DNA of 64,000 bases from CAZBDU01 sp964490725 (lineage in GTDB: Bacteria; Spirochaetota; Spirochaetia; SZUA-6; DRHE01), in assembly GCA_964490725.1 (NCBI GenBank), contig CAZBDU010000013.1, positions 1 through 64,000 on the forward strand, written 5' to 3'. The notes under the pieces are model-generated. The model was given only the letters and a program-made list of their open reading frames with translations, ran no database searches and had not been told where the DNA came from. This document shows, piece by piece, positions 40,835 through 50,132 of the stretch (the first letter of the stretch is position 1; each line of letters opens with the position of its first letter). The translations under genes were made by a program, and so were the position numbers.

Positions 40835-42166
40835 TCATTCCAGTTCCCGCAAACGTCTTCTCAGGAAGCGACGCTCCGGCTCCTGCCGGGTGAGCTCCAG
40901 GGCGCGGCGATAGGACTCCCTGGCCTCGGCCCTTCGTCCGAGCCGCCGGCAGAGCTCCGCCCTCGCCGAGTGGGCCAGGTGGTAGCCGGTCAGCTCCCCC
41001 CGCGCCCAAATGGCATCGATCCCATCCAGGCCGCCCTGCGGGCCGTCGCGCATGGCCACGGCGACCGCCCGGTTGAGCTCCACGACCGGCGAAGGATCGA
41101 CCTGATACAGCAAATCGTAGAGATCCGCTATCCGCCCCCAGTCCGTCGCTCTGGCTGAAGCCGCTGAGGCGTGCACCGCGCCAATCGCCGCCTGAAGCGT
41201 GTAGGTTCCGACTCGACGGCTGGCCATGGCCCGCTCGACGAGGCCGATCCCTTCGGCGATCTGCTCTCGATTCCAGAGCCCTCGATCCTGCTCCTCCAAA
41301 AGGACCAGATCGCCGCCCGGAGTCGCCCGCGCCGCACGGCGCGATTCCTGGAGGAGCATGAGCGCGAGAAGGCCTATCGCCTCCCCGGCCGGAAGCAGCT
41401 CCACCAGCAGCCGGCCCAGCCGGATCGCCTCCCCGGACAGGTCGGCCCGCGTGAGCGACTCCCCCGAGGTCGCCGAATAGCCCTCGTTGAACACCAGGTA
41501 GATGACCTGCAAGACCGCCTCGAGGCGCTGCGGCAGATCCTTTTCCGACGGCACCTGGTAGGGGATGCCAGCATCGCGGATTTTCGCCTTGGCCCGCACG
41601 ATGCGCTGGGCCACGGTGGCGGGGCTGGCGAGAAAAGCCCGGGCGATTTCTTCGGTGGTCAACCCGCACACCTCCCGCAGAGTGAGCGCGGGGCGTGCTT
41701 CGGCCGACAGGGCGGGATGGCAGCAGGCGAAGATCAGCCGCAGCTGGTCGTCCGGCACCGCTTCCAGGGCCTGCTCCGCAGGATCTTCGACCGTTGGGAG
41801 CTTCTCGGCCAGGCTCGGGAGCCTGGAATTGAACCGGGTGCGGCGCCGCATCGCGTCGATGGCTTTGAATCGGCCCGTCGAAATCAGCCACGCGCGAGGA
41901 TTGGCGGGTATGCCCCGCTCGGGCCACTGCCTGGCCGCCGCCACGAAGGCATCGTGGAGTGCGTCCTCGGCGGTGTCGAAGTCGCCCAGCAGCCGGATGA
42001 GCGTCGCCAGGATCCGACGGGACTCGTCGTGATACAACCTGTCCAAGGTCTCGCGTACGGCTTCCGCGGTGTGCTCCCTGCCGCGGCTCCGCAATCGAGG
42101 GATGGTGTGCTGATACGTCGTGTCACCGAGGTCTTCCACTCGTTTCACCCTCCGCTCCGCGCTCAA
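40835..42166 (-). CDS. ECF sigma factor with long C-terminal extension (ECF42-like)
   Basis: A 443-residue sigma-70-type factor: region 2 (HDESRRILATLIRLLGDFDT; AWLISTGRFKAIDAMRRR), region 4 (LTLREVCGLTTEEIARAFLA; TVAQRIVRAKAKIR) and a 240-residue helical TPR-like extension (LVFNEGYSATSG; LYDLLYQVDPSPVVELNRAV; AELCRRLGRRAEARESYRRA). This layout and the nearby DGPF gene are the hallmarks of ECF42. The frame starts with TTG at 42166; GTG at 42139 has a better ribosome site (GGAGGG, eight bases) and may be the true start. Both the DGPF partner and the VOC gene nearby are frameshifted. Confidence 0.9.
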   Translation of the reverse strand: MSAERRVKRVEDLGDTTYQHTIPRLRSRGREHTAEAVRETLDRLYHDESRRILATLIRLLGDFDTAEDALHDAFVAAARQWPERGIPANPRAWLISTGRFKAIDAMRRRTRFNSRLPSLAEKLPTVEDPAEQALEAVPDDQLRLIFACCHPALSAEARPALTLREVCGLTTEEIARAFLASPATVAQRIVRAKAKIRDAGIPYQVPSEKDLPQRLEAVLQVIYLVFNEGYSATSGESLTRADLSGEAIRLGRLLVELLPAGEAIGLLALMLLQESRRAARATPGGDLVLLEEQDRGLWNREQIAEGIGLVERAMASRRVGTYTLQAAIGAVHASAASARATDWGRIADLYDLLYQVDPSPVVELNRAVAVAMRDGPQGGLDGIDAIWARGELTGYHLAHSARAELCRRLGRRAEARESYRRALELTRQEPERRFLRRRLRELE

Positions 42167-42415
42167 CGGATCGAATCACGCAAGTTCTATTGCCAAAATC
42201 GTATTATTTGAGTTGGAAAGCAAACATGGCAGTATGATGCTGGGACAGTCCGCACAGGCCGCGTTGGCCCGCCTCTGGAAACCAACGTCCAATCTGCATA
42301 TGGCGATGGGTCCTCGGAATATCCCTTCCGGGACAGGGTGGGAGGCGACTGGGGGCAGTCCGCCGATGGCCAGAGCGCGAGGGTGTGCCGCCGGCTTCGT
42401 GGATGCGGGCCCCGG

Positions 42416-43840
42416 CTAGCCCTGCTGACCCGCGGTCAGATACTCTTCCCTTACTCCCTTTCGGCCCTTGTTGCTCATGGTTTCCGCACCGGTCGGCAGA
42501 GCCGCCGCCGCCTCGATGTTCGTACGCACCAGACGGAACCCGACGACCGCGACCACCAGGTTCGTCACGGCAACGGCCGCCCAGAGCGTGATCAGCGGCA
42601 GCTTGAGAACGTGCAGCAGGAGGTAGGCCGCCGGAATGGCGATGGCGAGCCTCGCCAGGGCGAGCAGGAATCCAGACCAGGAGCGGGCGATGCCCTGAAG
42701 CGAATTGATCTCGACGAAAACCATGGCAAACAGCCCGTAGCTCAGCGGCACCGTGAGAAAGTAGCCGCGAGCGTACTCGGTGATCACTGGATCGGTAGTC
42801 AGAATGCGGATGATCCGATCATGGAACAATGCTGCGAGGAGGCCGAACAGGGTCGCCAGACCGAACCCGAGCAACAGCGCCTGGCGATAGGCGGCCCGGA
42901 CGCGGTCGAACCGGCCCGCACCCGTGTTCTGGCTGAGGAGCGCAAGGACCGCCACGCCGAAGCCAACGGCCGGGAGGTAGGCGAAGAACTCCACGCGAAA
43001 GCCGATCGAAAGGCTTATCGCACCCGCTTCCTGAAAGCGAGCGGAGATGATCGCCGCCAGCACGGCCAGGGAGAGAGGACCGACCACGTTGGTCAGGGAG
43101 GCAGGAAGGCCGACGTTCAGAACCTGCTTCACCGACTCCCAGTGTAGTCCCAGACGCGAGAACCGCAGAGCCACCATCATCTTCGCCTTCCTGAGGATGG
43201 TCAGCGCCGCAATCAGCATCAGCAGCTGCGAGAACAGAGTCGCCACCGCGGCGCCGCGAATACCCATGGCCGGAAGCCCTGCCCAGCCGAAGATCAGGGC
43301 CGGATCGAGGACGGCGTTGACGGCGGTGGAGATGCTGAACAGGAGAGTGACGGTCTTGTTGTCGCCCTGGGAGTTGAACGCGAAGAACACGGTGAAGAGC
43401 AGGAACATCACCATCGAACCACCGGCGACGATGGCGAAGTAGTCAACTGCCAGCGGAAGTATGCCTCCTGTAGCCCCGGAGGCCACCAGTAGCGGTATCC
43501 GGAAGACGAGAGAAATACCGGTGAAGAACAGGCCGGCGACGGCGGAAAGCACGAATGACTGGCCCAGGATCCGTTCCGCCTCGGCGATGTCCCGGCGTCC
43601 GATAGACATCGCCATCAGCACTCCCGAGCCCACCGTGATACCCATGCTGAGGGATATCATCACGAACAGCGTAATCTGGGACAGGCTCACAGCCGCGATT
43701 GCATCGGGAGAGAGCTTGCTCACCCAGAAGGAGTCCACCGCGTTGTACAGGGTCTGAAAGAAAATCGACAGCATCACTGGCCAGGCCAGCGCCCATAGAT
43801 GAGAGAAGAGGTTGCCCTCGGTCAGGTTGCGTCCTCGCAT
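42416..43840 (-). CDS. MATE-family efflux protein
   Basis: A 474-residue transporter with about twelve hydrophobic segments in two repeats: LWALAWPVMLSIFFQTLYNA, VDSFWVSKLSPDAIAAVSLS, ITVGSGVLMAMSIGRRD and, in the second half, VGPLSLAVLAAIISARFQEA. It should export drugs or metabolites by cation antiport. AAGGAA precedes ATG 43840. It is placed between the ECF sigma gene and the DGPF remnant and may be one of that sigma factor's targets. Confidence 0.93.
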   Translation of the reverse strand: MRGRNLTEGNLFSHLWALAWPVMLSIFFQTLYNAVDSFWVSKLSPDAIAAVSLSQITLFVMISLSMGITVGSGVLMAMSIGRRDIAEAERILGQSFVLSAVAGLFFTGISLVFRIPLLVASGATGGILPLAVDYFAIVAGGSMVMFLLFTVFFAFNSQGDNKTVTLLFSISTAVNAVLDPALIFGWAGLPAMGIRGAAVATLFSQLLMLIAALTILRKAKMMVALRFSRLGLHWESVKQVLNVGLPASLTNVVGPLSLAVLAAIISARFQEAGAISLSIGFRVEFFAYLPAVGFGVAVLALLSQNTGAGRFDRVRAAYRQALLLGFGLATLFGLLAALFHDRIIRILTTDPVITEYARGYFLTVPLSYGLFAMVFVEINSLQGIARSWSGFLLALARLAIAIPAAYLLLHVLKLPLITLWAAVAVTNLVVAVVGFRLVRTNIEAAAALPTGAETMSNKGRKGVREEYLTAGQQG

Positions 43841-43941
43841 AGTTCCGTTCCTTTCGCTGTACCTAGTCGGGAGTAAGCGGCCGAGAGGAAGCTCACCAGG
43901 CTGCTTCTCACCTCAGGCTGAACTGGTCGGCGGGCCTGTCC

Positions 43942-44294
43942 CTACTCTGGCAAGCCCGGGATTTCCATTACGGGCCGGATTTCGATCGTGCCCAGATCCG
44001 CCACCGGGACCCGCGCGGCTATGTCGATAGCCTCGTCGAGGTCCCGGGCGTCGATCAGATAGTACCCGCCCAGCTGCTCTCGCGTTTCGGCGAACGGTCC
44101 GTCGGTCACCACGCGCTTTCCGCCGCGCACTCGGACGCTTGTCGCCGTCGACGGGGGTGCAGCGGCGATGCGTCCAGGTACTGACCACTCCGATTGAGGT
44201 CCCGTGCCAGGCGCGCCGAATCACGGTAGCAAGCCTCCCGCCGAGCATCGCCCAGCGCATCTTCGTCCAGATGGACCAACGGCATGTACTTCAC
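43942..44294 (-). pseudogene. Frameshifted DGPF/YCII-family protein
   Basis: The first frame gives MKYMPLVHLDEDALGDARRE to YLDASPLHP; a one-base change in the C5 run near 44155 moves the rest (PSTATSVRVRGGKRVVTDGP, FAETREQLGGYYLIDARDLD, GTIEIRPVMEIPGLPE) to another frame. Rejoined, it is a normal DGPF protein of about 117 residues, the usual companion of ECF42 sigma factors. True decay or a homopolymer sequencing error are both possible. Confidence 0.8.
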
Positions 44295-44361
44295 GGCCGA
44301 TACCGCGGCCAGACCGTACCTGAGCGGAGGCTCCTGTTCTCCAGCATCGCTGCCACGCTTC

Positions 44362-44713
44362 TCACGATTGCTCCTGTCGACCGGTGATGTTCACCATCCA
44401 TTCGACGCCAAACCTGTCGGTGAGCATGCCAAACGCGTCTCCCCAGGGGGCCTTGGCAAGCGGCTCTCGGATCGTGGCGCCGGAGGAGAGCTTCTCCCAG
44501 TAGCCACGCAGTTCCGCTTCGTTGTCGCCGGAGAGGGATATGCTCACGTTGGTCCCCGGAGGATGCTCCATCCTGTTCGGAATGTCTGCGGCCATGAGCG
44601 TGATGCCATTGTCCGCTTCCAGCAGGGAGTTTGCCGCCAGAGACCCTGTAGAATGTCATGGCCTCGCGAGCGTTGTCCTTGAACCCGATGTACGGATTCA
44701 GCCTGGTCTGCAC
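44362..44713 (-). pseudogene. Frameshifted VOC/PhnB-like protein
   Basis: GTG 44713 with AAGGAGG starts QTRLNPYIGFKDNAREAMTF YR, then the frame changes and the rest continues as LLEADNGITLMAADIPNRME, HPPGTNVSISLSGDNEAELR and PWGDAFGMLTDRFGVEWMVN to the stop at 44362. Together they make a complete PhnB-type glyoxalase/bleomycin-resistance-fold protein. A single net frameshift near 44645-44660 separates them. Confidence 0.75.
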
Positions 44714-44907
44714 AAGCGCCTCCTTGGGAAATGGTCCGCTGCGTTACGCTGCCTCCGGGCTCCATCCCCACGAGATAGTCGATTGGGTGGAGCAGAAATC
44801 GACTGAGACAGTGATGGTTCCAGCCCGGCTACCCGCTCGTGCAGGGCTCCCGCCCCTGCCCGGCAACCCCAAAGCCCACCATTGCACGCCTTCTCTTTGA
44901 AAGGTTT

Positions 44908-45279
44908 TCAAGACGTCCGGAGATCGAAATCGTCGCTTCTGACGTCAAGACATCCCGAGGTTTTCTTTCCCGGGGATGATAGAGACTGTGCATCTTCTTC
45001 AGGTCCTCGAGCGGTTGAGGCGGAGCCTCCCGTCCCGGCGCCGGTGAAAGCCTCCCCTTCAGCAATCTGAAACCGCTGCTCCAGCCGCTGCCCCAGGCCA
45101 TTGGCGTAGCCGCCCAGCCGGCGGCACATCCACGCTGTCGCTCCAGCCAGCCGTTTCAGGCGGCGCTGCCTGCGGATGCGGGCCTGTTCCTCGAGCGCCC
45201 GGTATATGGACGCGTTCTTCTCCCAGGCGAGCTGCCGCAGGCGATGATTGAGCATGACTTCGTACATGCTCCCGTACAT
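44908..45279 (-). CDS. Small basic protein of unknown function
   Basis: A 123-residue frame with a good AGGGGG site before ATG 45279. The first 70 residues are helical and strongly basic (LNHRLRQLAWEKNASIYRAL; RIRRQRRLKRLAGATAWMCR); the rest is low complexity. It is divergent from the WYL regulator at 45443, with a shared 160-bp AT-rich promoter region, so it may be controlled by it. No family recognised. Confidence 0.5.
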   Translation of the reverse strand: MYGSMYEVMLNHRLRQLAWEKNASIYRALEEQARIRRQRRLKRLAGATAWMCRRLGGYANGLGQRLEQRFQIAEGEAFTGAGTGGSASTARGPEEDAQSLSSPGKKTSGCLDVRSDDFDLRTS

Positions 45280-45343
45280 AATGTCCCCCTTTCGACCGTG
45301 CCCGGTTCCTTGATTTCGTCTTCAGGAAAAGTTACTCTTGAAA

Positions 45344-45362
45344 GAGGACATACTCGGTCCTC
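45344..45362. promoter_or_regulatory. Inverted repeat in the divergent promoter region
   Basis: GAGGAC and GTCCTC with a 7-bp spacer, between the divergent starts at 45279 and 45443. A candidate operator of the WYL regulator. The AT-rich stretch after it (45363-45410) may hold the promoters. Confidence 0.4.
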
Positions 45363-45442
45363 ATTAAATTTGTTTTCGGGTGTTTTTCTTTGCTTTTTTC
45401 CTGATCGAGGTTCCGGGGTGATGCCCGGGGAGGGTTCAGGCC

Positions 45443-46390
45443 ATGTACCATCCTACCGGCCGCGTGCTGACCGTGCTGGAGCTGCTACAGTCGCGACCCG
45501 GCATCACCGGCCCGCAGCTGGCGATGAGGCTGGAAACCGACGTTCGTACGGTGCGCCGCTACGTCTCCAAGCTCCAGGACGTCGGCATTCCCGTGGAAGC
45601 GAATCCCGGGCGCTACGGAGGATACCGCCTGAGACCCGGTTACAAGCTGCCCCCGCTGATTTTCAGCGAAGAGGAGGCCACCGCGATCGTGCTCGGCCTC
45701 ATAGGAAGCTCCTGGCTCGAGGTCGAGCAGTCCCGGGCCGCCGTGTCGGGGGCGATATCGAAGATCACCCGGGTGCTGCCGCAAGAAGCCCGGGAACGCC
45801 TCGACTCGCTCTCCTCGCTCCTGATCCTGGACACCCGGCGAAAGAGGTCCCAGCCCGATGCGGCCCTGCTCATCCGCCTGAGCGAAGCGGTCCAGGCCCG
45901 CCAGGCGGTCGACATGCGTTACACGGCGGACGAACGGACCACGCTCAGGGTGGTCGAACCCTACGGGCTGATCGGCCGGGCGGGATGCTGGTACCTGGTG
46001 GGCTACTGCCGGTTGAGGCAGGATTACCGCACCTTCCGGCTGGACCGCATCGACGCGCTCGACGTTCTGGAAGAACACTTCACCCGCAACGAGGACTTCG
46101 ATTACGAGGCGTACGTCGCCGAGCACGTGGAAACCTATCCCGGTAGCAAGCGGTACCGGGTGGTGTTCAAGGCCGACCTGGAGACCGTGCGGAGAAGGAT
46201 CCCCCCCGCCGACGGTCCGCTCACCGAGAGTCCCGAGGGGATCGTCTTCGACGGGCGTACCGACGATTACGATTACGGGGCCCGACGCCTCATCCGGCTG
46301 GAAATCCCCTTCGTGGTGAAGGATCCCCCAGAGCTGAAGGAAGCCCTGCTGGCCATCGTCCGCGAGCTCCGCCTCAGCGCGCAAGCCTGA
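45443..46390 (+). CDS. WYL-domain transcriptional regulator (YafY-like)
   Basis: A 315-residue regulator with an N-terminal winged helix (RVLTVLELLQSRPGITGPQL; ETDVRTVRRYVSKLQDVGIP) and the WYL domain (VDMRYTADERTTLRVVEPYG; GCWYLVGYCRLRQDYRTFRL; DRIDALDVLEEHF), plus a C-terminal WCX-like part. Such proteins sense small ligands or nucleic acid and often stand beside DGPF and VOC genes. It is the only intact regulator in the decayed region. Confidence 0.92.
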   Translation: MYHPTGRVLTVLELLQSRPGITGPQLAMRLETDVRTVRRYVSKLQDVGIPVEANPGRYGGYRLRPGYKLPPLIFSEEEATAIVLGLIGSSWLEVEQSRAAVSGAISKITRVLPQEARERLDSLSSLLILDTRRKRSQPDAALLIRLSEAVQARQAVDMRYTADERTTLRVVEPYGLIGRAGCWYLVGYCRLRQDYRTFRLDRIDALDVLEEHFTRNEDFDYEAYVAEHVETYPGSKRYRVVFKADLETVRRRIPPADGPLTESPEGIVFDGRTDDYDYGARRLIRLEIPFVVKDPPELKEALLAIVRELRLSAQA

Positions 46391-46466
46391 AGACTATGGG
46401 TGACGCAAGGAACCGTTGATGACACTTTGGGTACGCGATGGTCAATCGAATCGGGACTCGAACCTG

Positions 46467-46604
46467 GTGAAAAGACTAACCAAGCACGGGAACAGTCTGG
46501 CGCTGGTCATCGATCGGGCGGTCCTCGATCTGCTCAAGATCGATCGCGACACTCCCTTGGATATCTCGACTGATGGTGAGGTCCTCGTAGTATCGGCCTG
46601 CGGG
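46467..46604 (+). pseudogene. Remnant of a MazE/AbrB-type antitoxin
   Basis: From GTG 46467 the sequence VKRLTKHGNSLALVIDRAVL DLLKIDRDTPLDISTDGEVL is a typical swapped-hairpin AbrB fold; after VVS the similarity ends and no toxin gene follows. Confidence 0.6.
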
Positions 46605-46719
46605 ATCTCGGGCCGCTGCAGTCTGCTTTGGCGATGCCTGCGAAAACGGGTCCCCTGCGCTGCGTTCCCCGGAGGCAGCCCCGCAGGAAAGCTCGCGGGG
46701 TGCGGCGAACGGGAGCCTG

Positions 46720-47100
46720 CTACGCCGGGGGCGCCGGCGGCCCGGCCACCTGCAGCCCGATCAGCTCCTCGACGGTGACATCCCGCTTGGCCAGGTTGGC
46801 CACCACCTGTCCCCTGAGCATGACCACGAGCCGGTCGGCAACGGCGTAGACGTCGTGAAGGTTGTGGGTCACGAAGATGCCGGCGATGTCCTCCTCCTTC
46901 AGCCTTTCGATGAAGCTCAACACCCGCTGCACCCCGGTGACCGCCAGGGCCAGCACGTGGTGAACGACGTAGTAGGTGTCGCGGACCGAAGAGCAGCCGC
47001 CGGCGAGGAGGTCGAACAGCCTCTCGGTCACCGCCGCCAGGGTGTAGCGGTCACCCCCGCGGGCGGCGAGAATCAGCTGCGTCTCCAGCTCCTGAGGTCC
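46720..47100 (-). pseudogene. Chimeric remnant: AraC-type piece joined to ABC ATPase C-terminus
   Basis: Residues at 46720-46929 (VLSFIERLKEEDIAGIFVTH; NLHDVYAVADRLVVMLRGQV) are the last third of a single-domain sugar ATPase like 2228-2989, with the switch histidine but no Walker A, signature or Walker B. The part before (ELETQLILAARGGDRYTLAA; VTERLFDLLAGG) looks like the mid region of an AraC-type sensor. The fusion is best explained by deletion between two former genes. Neither is functional. Confidence 0.6.
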
Positions 47101-47253
47101 GGGATTCACCCGGCAGCTCAATCGGGGAGATGCCCGCTCCGCCGGTGGGGGGGTCTCCTTGACGCAGAAGTCCATCTTCTTCTGCGGCCGGCTTGCCGAA
47201 TGCCGCCTCCCCCCCGCGTGCAGCTCCCCGACGGAACCGGCAGCCGCCTGCAT

Positions 47254-47790
47254 TGAGTATAGGCAGGACAGGCCGCCTCCACCTATAGCCGGATGTGACT
47301 AACTGTCCGGGTGGTATCGGGTTAGCTGATACTGGCAGCAAGAGTTGGAACTGCCCTTAACCCTCTACTCTTTGAACCGAAGCTCTTTGGGCAAATCCTC
47401 CTCGCCCCCACCCCTGCCGTGCCGCCGCTCTTCGGCCTCATCCTCGCGACCTTCGTGCTCGCGGACGATCAGAAGTACGGGCATTTCTTCCGGGACCACG
47501 GAATTCGCAAGGTGATCTTCGCATTCCAGGGCCGGCCGAGGCTGTACAACGATCTTGCCACCGCCGGCGCATCCGTGCGCCGTGTGGCCTTGCATGCAGG
47601 GGAGCTCGCCGGCGAGGGGGCCAAGGCGCCTAGGTGCTGGCCGGGGAGTGACCGCGGGCCGCCGGAACGCGCTTGCGCGCCGGCGGAAAGGGGGCCTCCC
47701 CCAGCTGCAACCCCAGCGAGCCCTGGAGCATCCTGGCGGACATACGCCTGCCCATGAGCACGCTGGTCTGGGCTCACCTGCGGCCAGCTT
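47254..47790. other. Non-coding or decayed gap
   Basis: About 540 bp between the ATPase remnant and the end of the cyclase gene. Short frames on both strands have no recognisable domain. It may contain further decayed sequence. Confidence 0.5.
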
Positions 47791-48660
47791 CTAGTCCTTC
47801 TTTCCCGGGCGTTGCCGGGGGCTGAGGGCCCCCGCTACATCGCCGAAGCGGGTCAGCTTGGCCTTGCTCTTTGCGGCCATGAGCTCATCGTAGCGCCGGT
47901 CATCCACCATGGCCACGAGTCGGCAGATGCTGGACTCCCCATCCACGAACCTCCATGGGAAGCAGCCAATGACCACCCGCTGGTTCAAGAGAAGATCTAT
48001 GTCCCCTCCGGCGCACTCCAGGTGGATGATGCCGTGGTTGAACATCTCGATATGCATCAGTTGGTACTTGTCCTCGGGGAAGGCCTCCTCCAGGCTCCGA
48101 CCGAACTTCTGGCGGAAGAAGGCATCGGCCTCCCGTGCCTGTCTGGGCATCCAGTTGCGGATAATTGTGTTCATCGGGTGATCTGCACTGCCGCAGTCTA
48201 CGGCGATCCAGCGGATCCTTTTTCTTTTGGCCCATTCGGCGAACTCCCGGTCGGGGCCCGGGTGCTTCACCATGTAGCGGATCTCGTCAGCGGTGGGCTG
48301 GTCCCAACCGTAGTGATGGTAGCCGGTATGAATGACCAGAATGTCTCCCTCCTTCACTTCCACCCGCTCCTCTACCTGGGCTGAGGTATACACATCGTAG
48401 TCCTGGGTGCAATCCGACAGATCCACTACCACCCCTTCATGCACCAGAAAGTCCATGTCCAGAGAGGCGATGTCCTTGCCGGGCGTATGAAAGTGAATCT
48501 CCCCGTCCAGATGCGTGCCCACGTGGTTGGAGTGGGTCAGCAACTGTCCGTTGGCTCCATTGGGCGCCAGCCGTTTGAAGTACTTCACCTGTAGGGGTTC
48601 GTAGGTCGGCCAGGGCGGCGTGGCGATGCCGATCGGGATGGTCAGGTCAATGAATTTCAC
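47791..48660 (-). CDS. Cyclase/kynurenine-formamidase-family metal hydrolase
   Basis: A 289-residue cyclase-family protein with the metal motif HxGTHxD (SNHVGTHLDGEIHFH), DLTIPIGIATPPWP at the start and RWIAVDCGSADHPMN later. The family hydrolyses amides or cyclic ureides. Last gene of the long minus-strand operon; overlaps DUF1116 by ATGA, so it probably acts on a product or precursor of the FdrA set. Confidence 0.9.
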   Translation of the reverse strand: MKFIDLTIPIGIATPPWPTYEPLQVKYFKRLAPNGANGQLLTHSNHVGTHLDGEIHFHTPGKDIASLDMDFLVHEGVVVDLSDCTQDYDVYTSAQVEERVEVKEGDILVIHTGYHHYGWDQPTADEIRYMVKHPGPDREFAEWAKRKRIRWIAVDCGSADHPMNTIIRNWMPRQAREADAFFRQKFGRSLEEAFPEDKYQLMHIEMFNHGIIHLECAGGDIDLLLNQRVVIGCFPWRFVDGESSICRLVAMVDDRRYDELMAAKSKAKLTRFGDVAGALSPRQRPGKKD

Positions 48661-49937
48661 GGTTTCCTCCTGTGCTCACGCTGAATCTCGCCTTCTCCGT
48701 ACTCCTGCACGAAGGTCTCGAAGGCTTCCTGAAAACAGGCCAGGGGCGGTTTGACCAACCCCGCGCCCACCATGCCGATCCCCGGCTCGCGGTGGGCGAT
48801 CCCGGTGTTCACGGCCGGCAGAATCCCGGTTTCCACCACCTTGACCAAGTCAATCGCGGTGGGGGTGCCCCGGAAATCCAGGATAGGGATCCGGTAGGCG
48901 TCGTTCTCGGCCGTGGTGATCTCGTACATGGACTGGCTGACGTTGAGGGCCTCGCGGGGGCTGCCGCCTACGAACTTGACAATGGCCGGGGCCGCAGCCA
49001 TGGCAAAACCGCCGATGCCGGCTGTCTCGGTGATCACCGAATCCCCTATGTCGGGGGCCGCGTCCGCCGCGGAGAAGCCCGGAAGATAGAGCCCGTCGAC
49101 CGTGCTGGCCGGGGCGGTGAACCAACCCTCCCCCAGGCCCGACACGCGGATGCCGAAATCGGTGCCGTTGCGCGCCATGGTCCAAATCACTGAGCTGCCC
49201 TCGATGCCGGCTGCAGCGTCAGCGGTGCACTTGCAGGCCGGCATGGACAGGTTCAGGAAAAAGTGGTCGTTGCCGTGCATGAAGGAGAGCACTCGGGCGA
49301 TCGCCTCACGGTCCGCATCGAGCCTGACCAGGTGGGGAGCCAGTTCCCGAATCAGCAGGGAGGTGCCGGCGCGGTTGCGGTTGTGCCCTTCGTCGCCCAT
49401 CTGCAGGGCCTGGGCGATCAGGCTCTTCATGTCAATCTCTCCATGGCGCCGCAAGGCGGCCCGCAGCAGGGGCGCCAGCTCGGCGGCCATCCAGCGCAAC
49501 CGCTCGATCACCTCATCGGAAAAGGCTCCGTAGCGCAAAACCTTGCCCAGCCCCTCGTTGAGGGTGCAGAACGCGCGGTTGCCGAAGCTCCTGTTCTCCA
49601 AGACCCACACCGGCATGCTCCAGCCGAGCACGCCGGCCATCGGCCCCACGGCGGAATGGTGATGGCAGGGTTCGAAGGCGATCTGCCCGGAGGCGGCCAG
49701 CCGCTGCGCTGCTTCGGGGTCAGAAGCCAGACCCTCGAGGATCAGGGCGCCGATCACGGCTCCACGCATGGGGCCGCACATTCGCTCCCAGCCCACGGGG
49801 GGCCCGGCGTGCAGGATGAGATTGCGGCGCAGGCCAGGGACCACCTCTGCGGCGGTGGCGATGTCCACCAGGGTGGGTTTGCTCCCCAGCATCCGGGAGG
49901 CGGCTTCCTGGTTGGCCTTCACGATCCGCGAGTGCAT
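48657..49937 (-). CDS. allG: DUF1116 protein (AllG/YlbE-like)
   Basis: A 426-residue DUF1116 protein: LILHAGPPVGWERMCGPMRG, EPCHHHSAVGPMAGVLGWSM, QMGDEGHNRNRAGTSLLIRE and DFRGTPTAIDLVKVVETGIL. In E. coli the homologue is part of the FdrA-YlbE-YlbF (AllFGH) complex reported as oxamate carbamoyltransferase in allantoin use. FdrA and DUF2877 genes are in the same operon here, so the complete trio is present. The symbol is by family analogy. Confidence 0.88.
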   Translation of the reverse strand: MHSRIVKANQEAASRMLGSKPTLVDIATAAEVVPGLRRNLILHAGPPVGWERMCGPMRGAVIGALILEGLASDPEAAQRLAASGQIAFEPCHHHSAVGPMAGVLGWSMPVWVLENRSFGNRAFCTLNEGLGKVLRYGAFSDEVIERLRWMAAELAPLLRAALRRHGEIDMKSLIAQALQMGDEGHNRNRAGTSLLIRELAPHLVRLDADREAIARVLSFMHGNDHFFLNLSMPACKCTADAAAGIEGSSVIWTMARNGTDFGIRVSGLGEGWFTAPASTVDGLYLPGFSAADAAPDIGDSVITETAGIGGFAMAAAPAIVKFVGGSPREALNVSQSMYEITTAENDAYRIPILDFRGTPTAIDLVKVVETGILPAVNTGIAHREPGIGMVGAGLVKPPLACFQEAFETFVQEYGEGEIQREHRRKP

Positions 49938-49946
49938 GGCGCCTCC

Positions 49947-50132
49947 TTATCGCCCCAGCCGGCGCAGCAGCCCGAGCAGGCGCTCGTCGCCGCCGGCAGG
50001 GGGGCGCCAGGCCATCTGCAATACTGTCACCCCTTGGCGCTGCAAGCTCTGCGCAAATAACTCCAGCCCCATGTTGATGCACTGAAGCTCGCCTGTGAAC
50101 AGATCGCTGATTTTCCCGACGTCCGGTGTCAT
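49947..50132 (-). CDS. Small conserved protein between FdrA and DUF1116
   Basis: ATG 50132 overlaps the FdrA stop as ATGA and has GAGGAG eight bases upstream; the product is 61 residues (TPDVGKISDLFTGELQCINM; GLELFAQSLQRQGVTVLQMA; WRPPAGGDERLLGLLRRLGR). The GLExFAxxLxxQGVxVxxxxWRPPAGG pattern recurs in FdrA-type loci as I remember them. It may be an accessory subunit of the carbamoyltransferase. No catalytic motif. Confidence 0.7.
   Translation of the reverse strand: MTPDVGKISDLFTGELQCINMGLELFAQSLQRQGVTVLQMAWRPPAGGDERLLGLLRRLGR

Noticed and set aside
46440..46476. tRNA-like piece (GGTTCGAGTCCC on the minus strand, followed by GACCA)
   Set aside because: The T-stem bases do not pair and no anticodon or D arm lies upstream.
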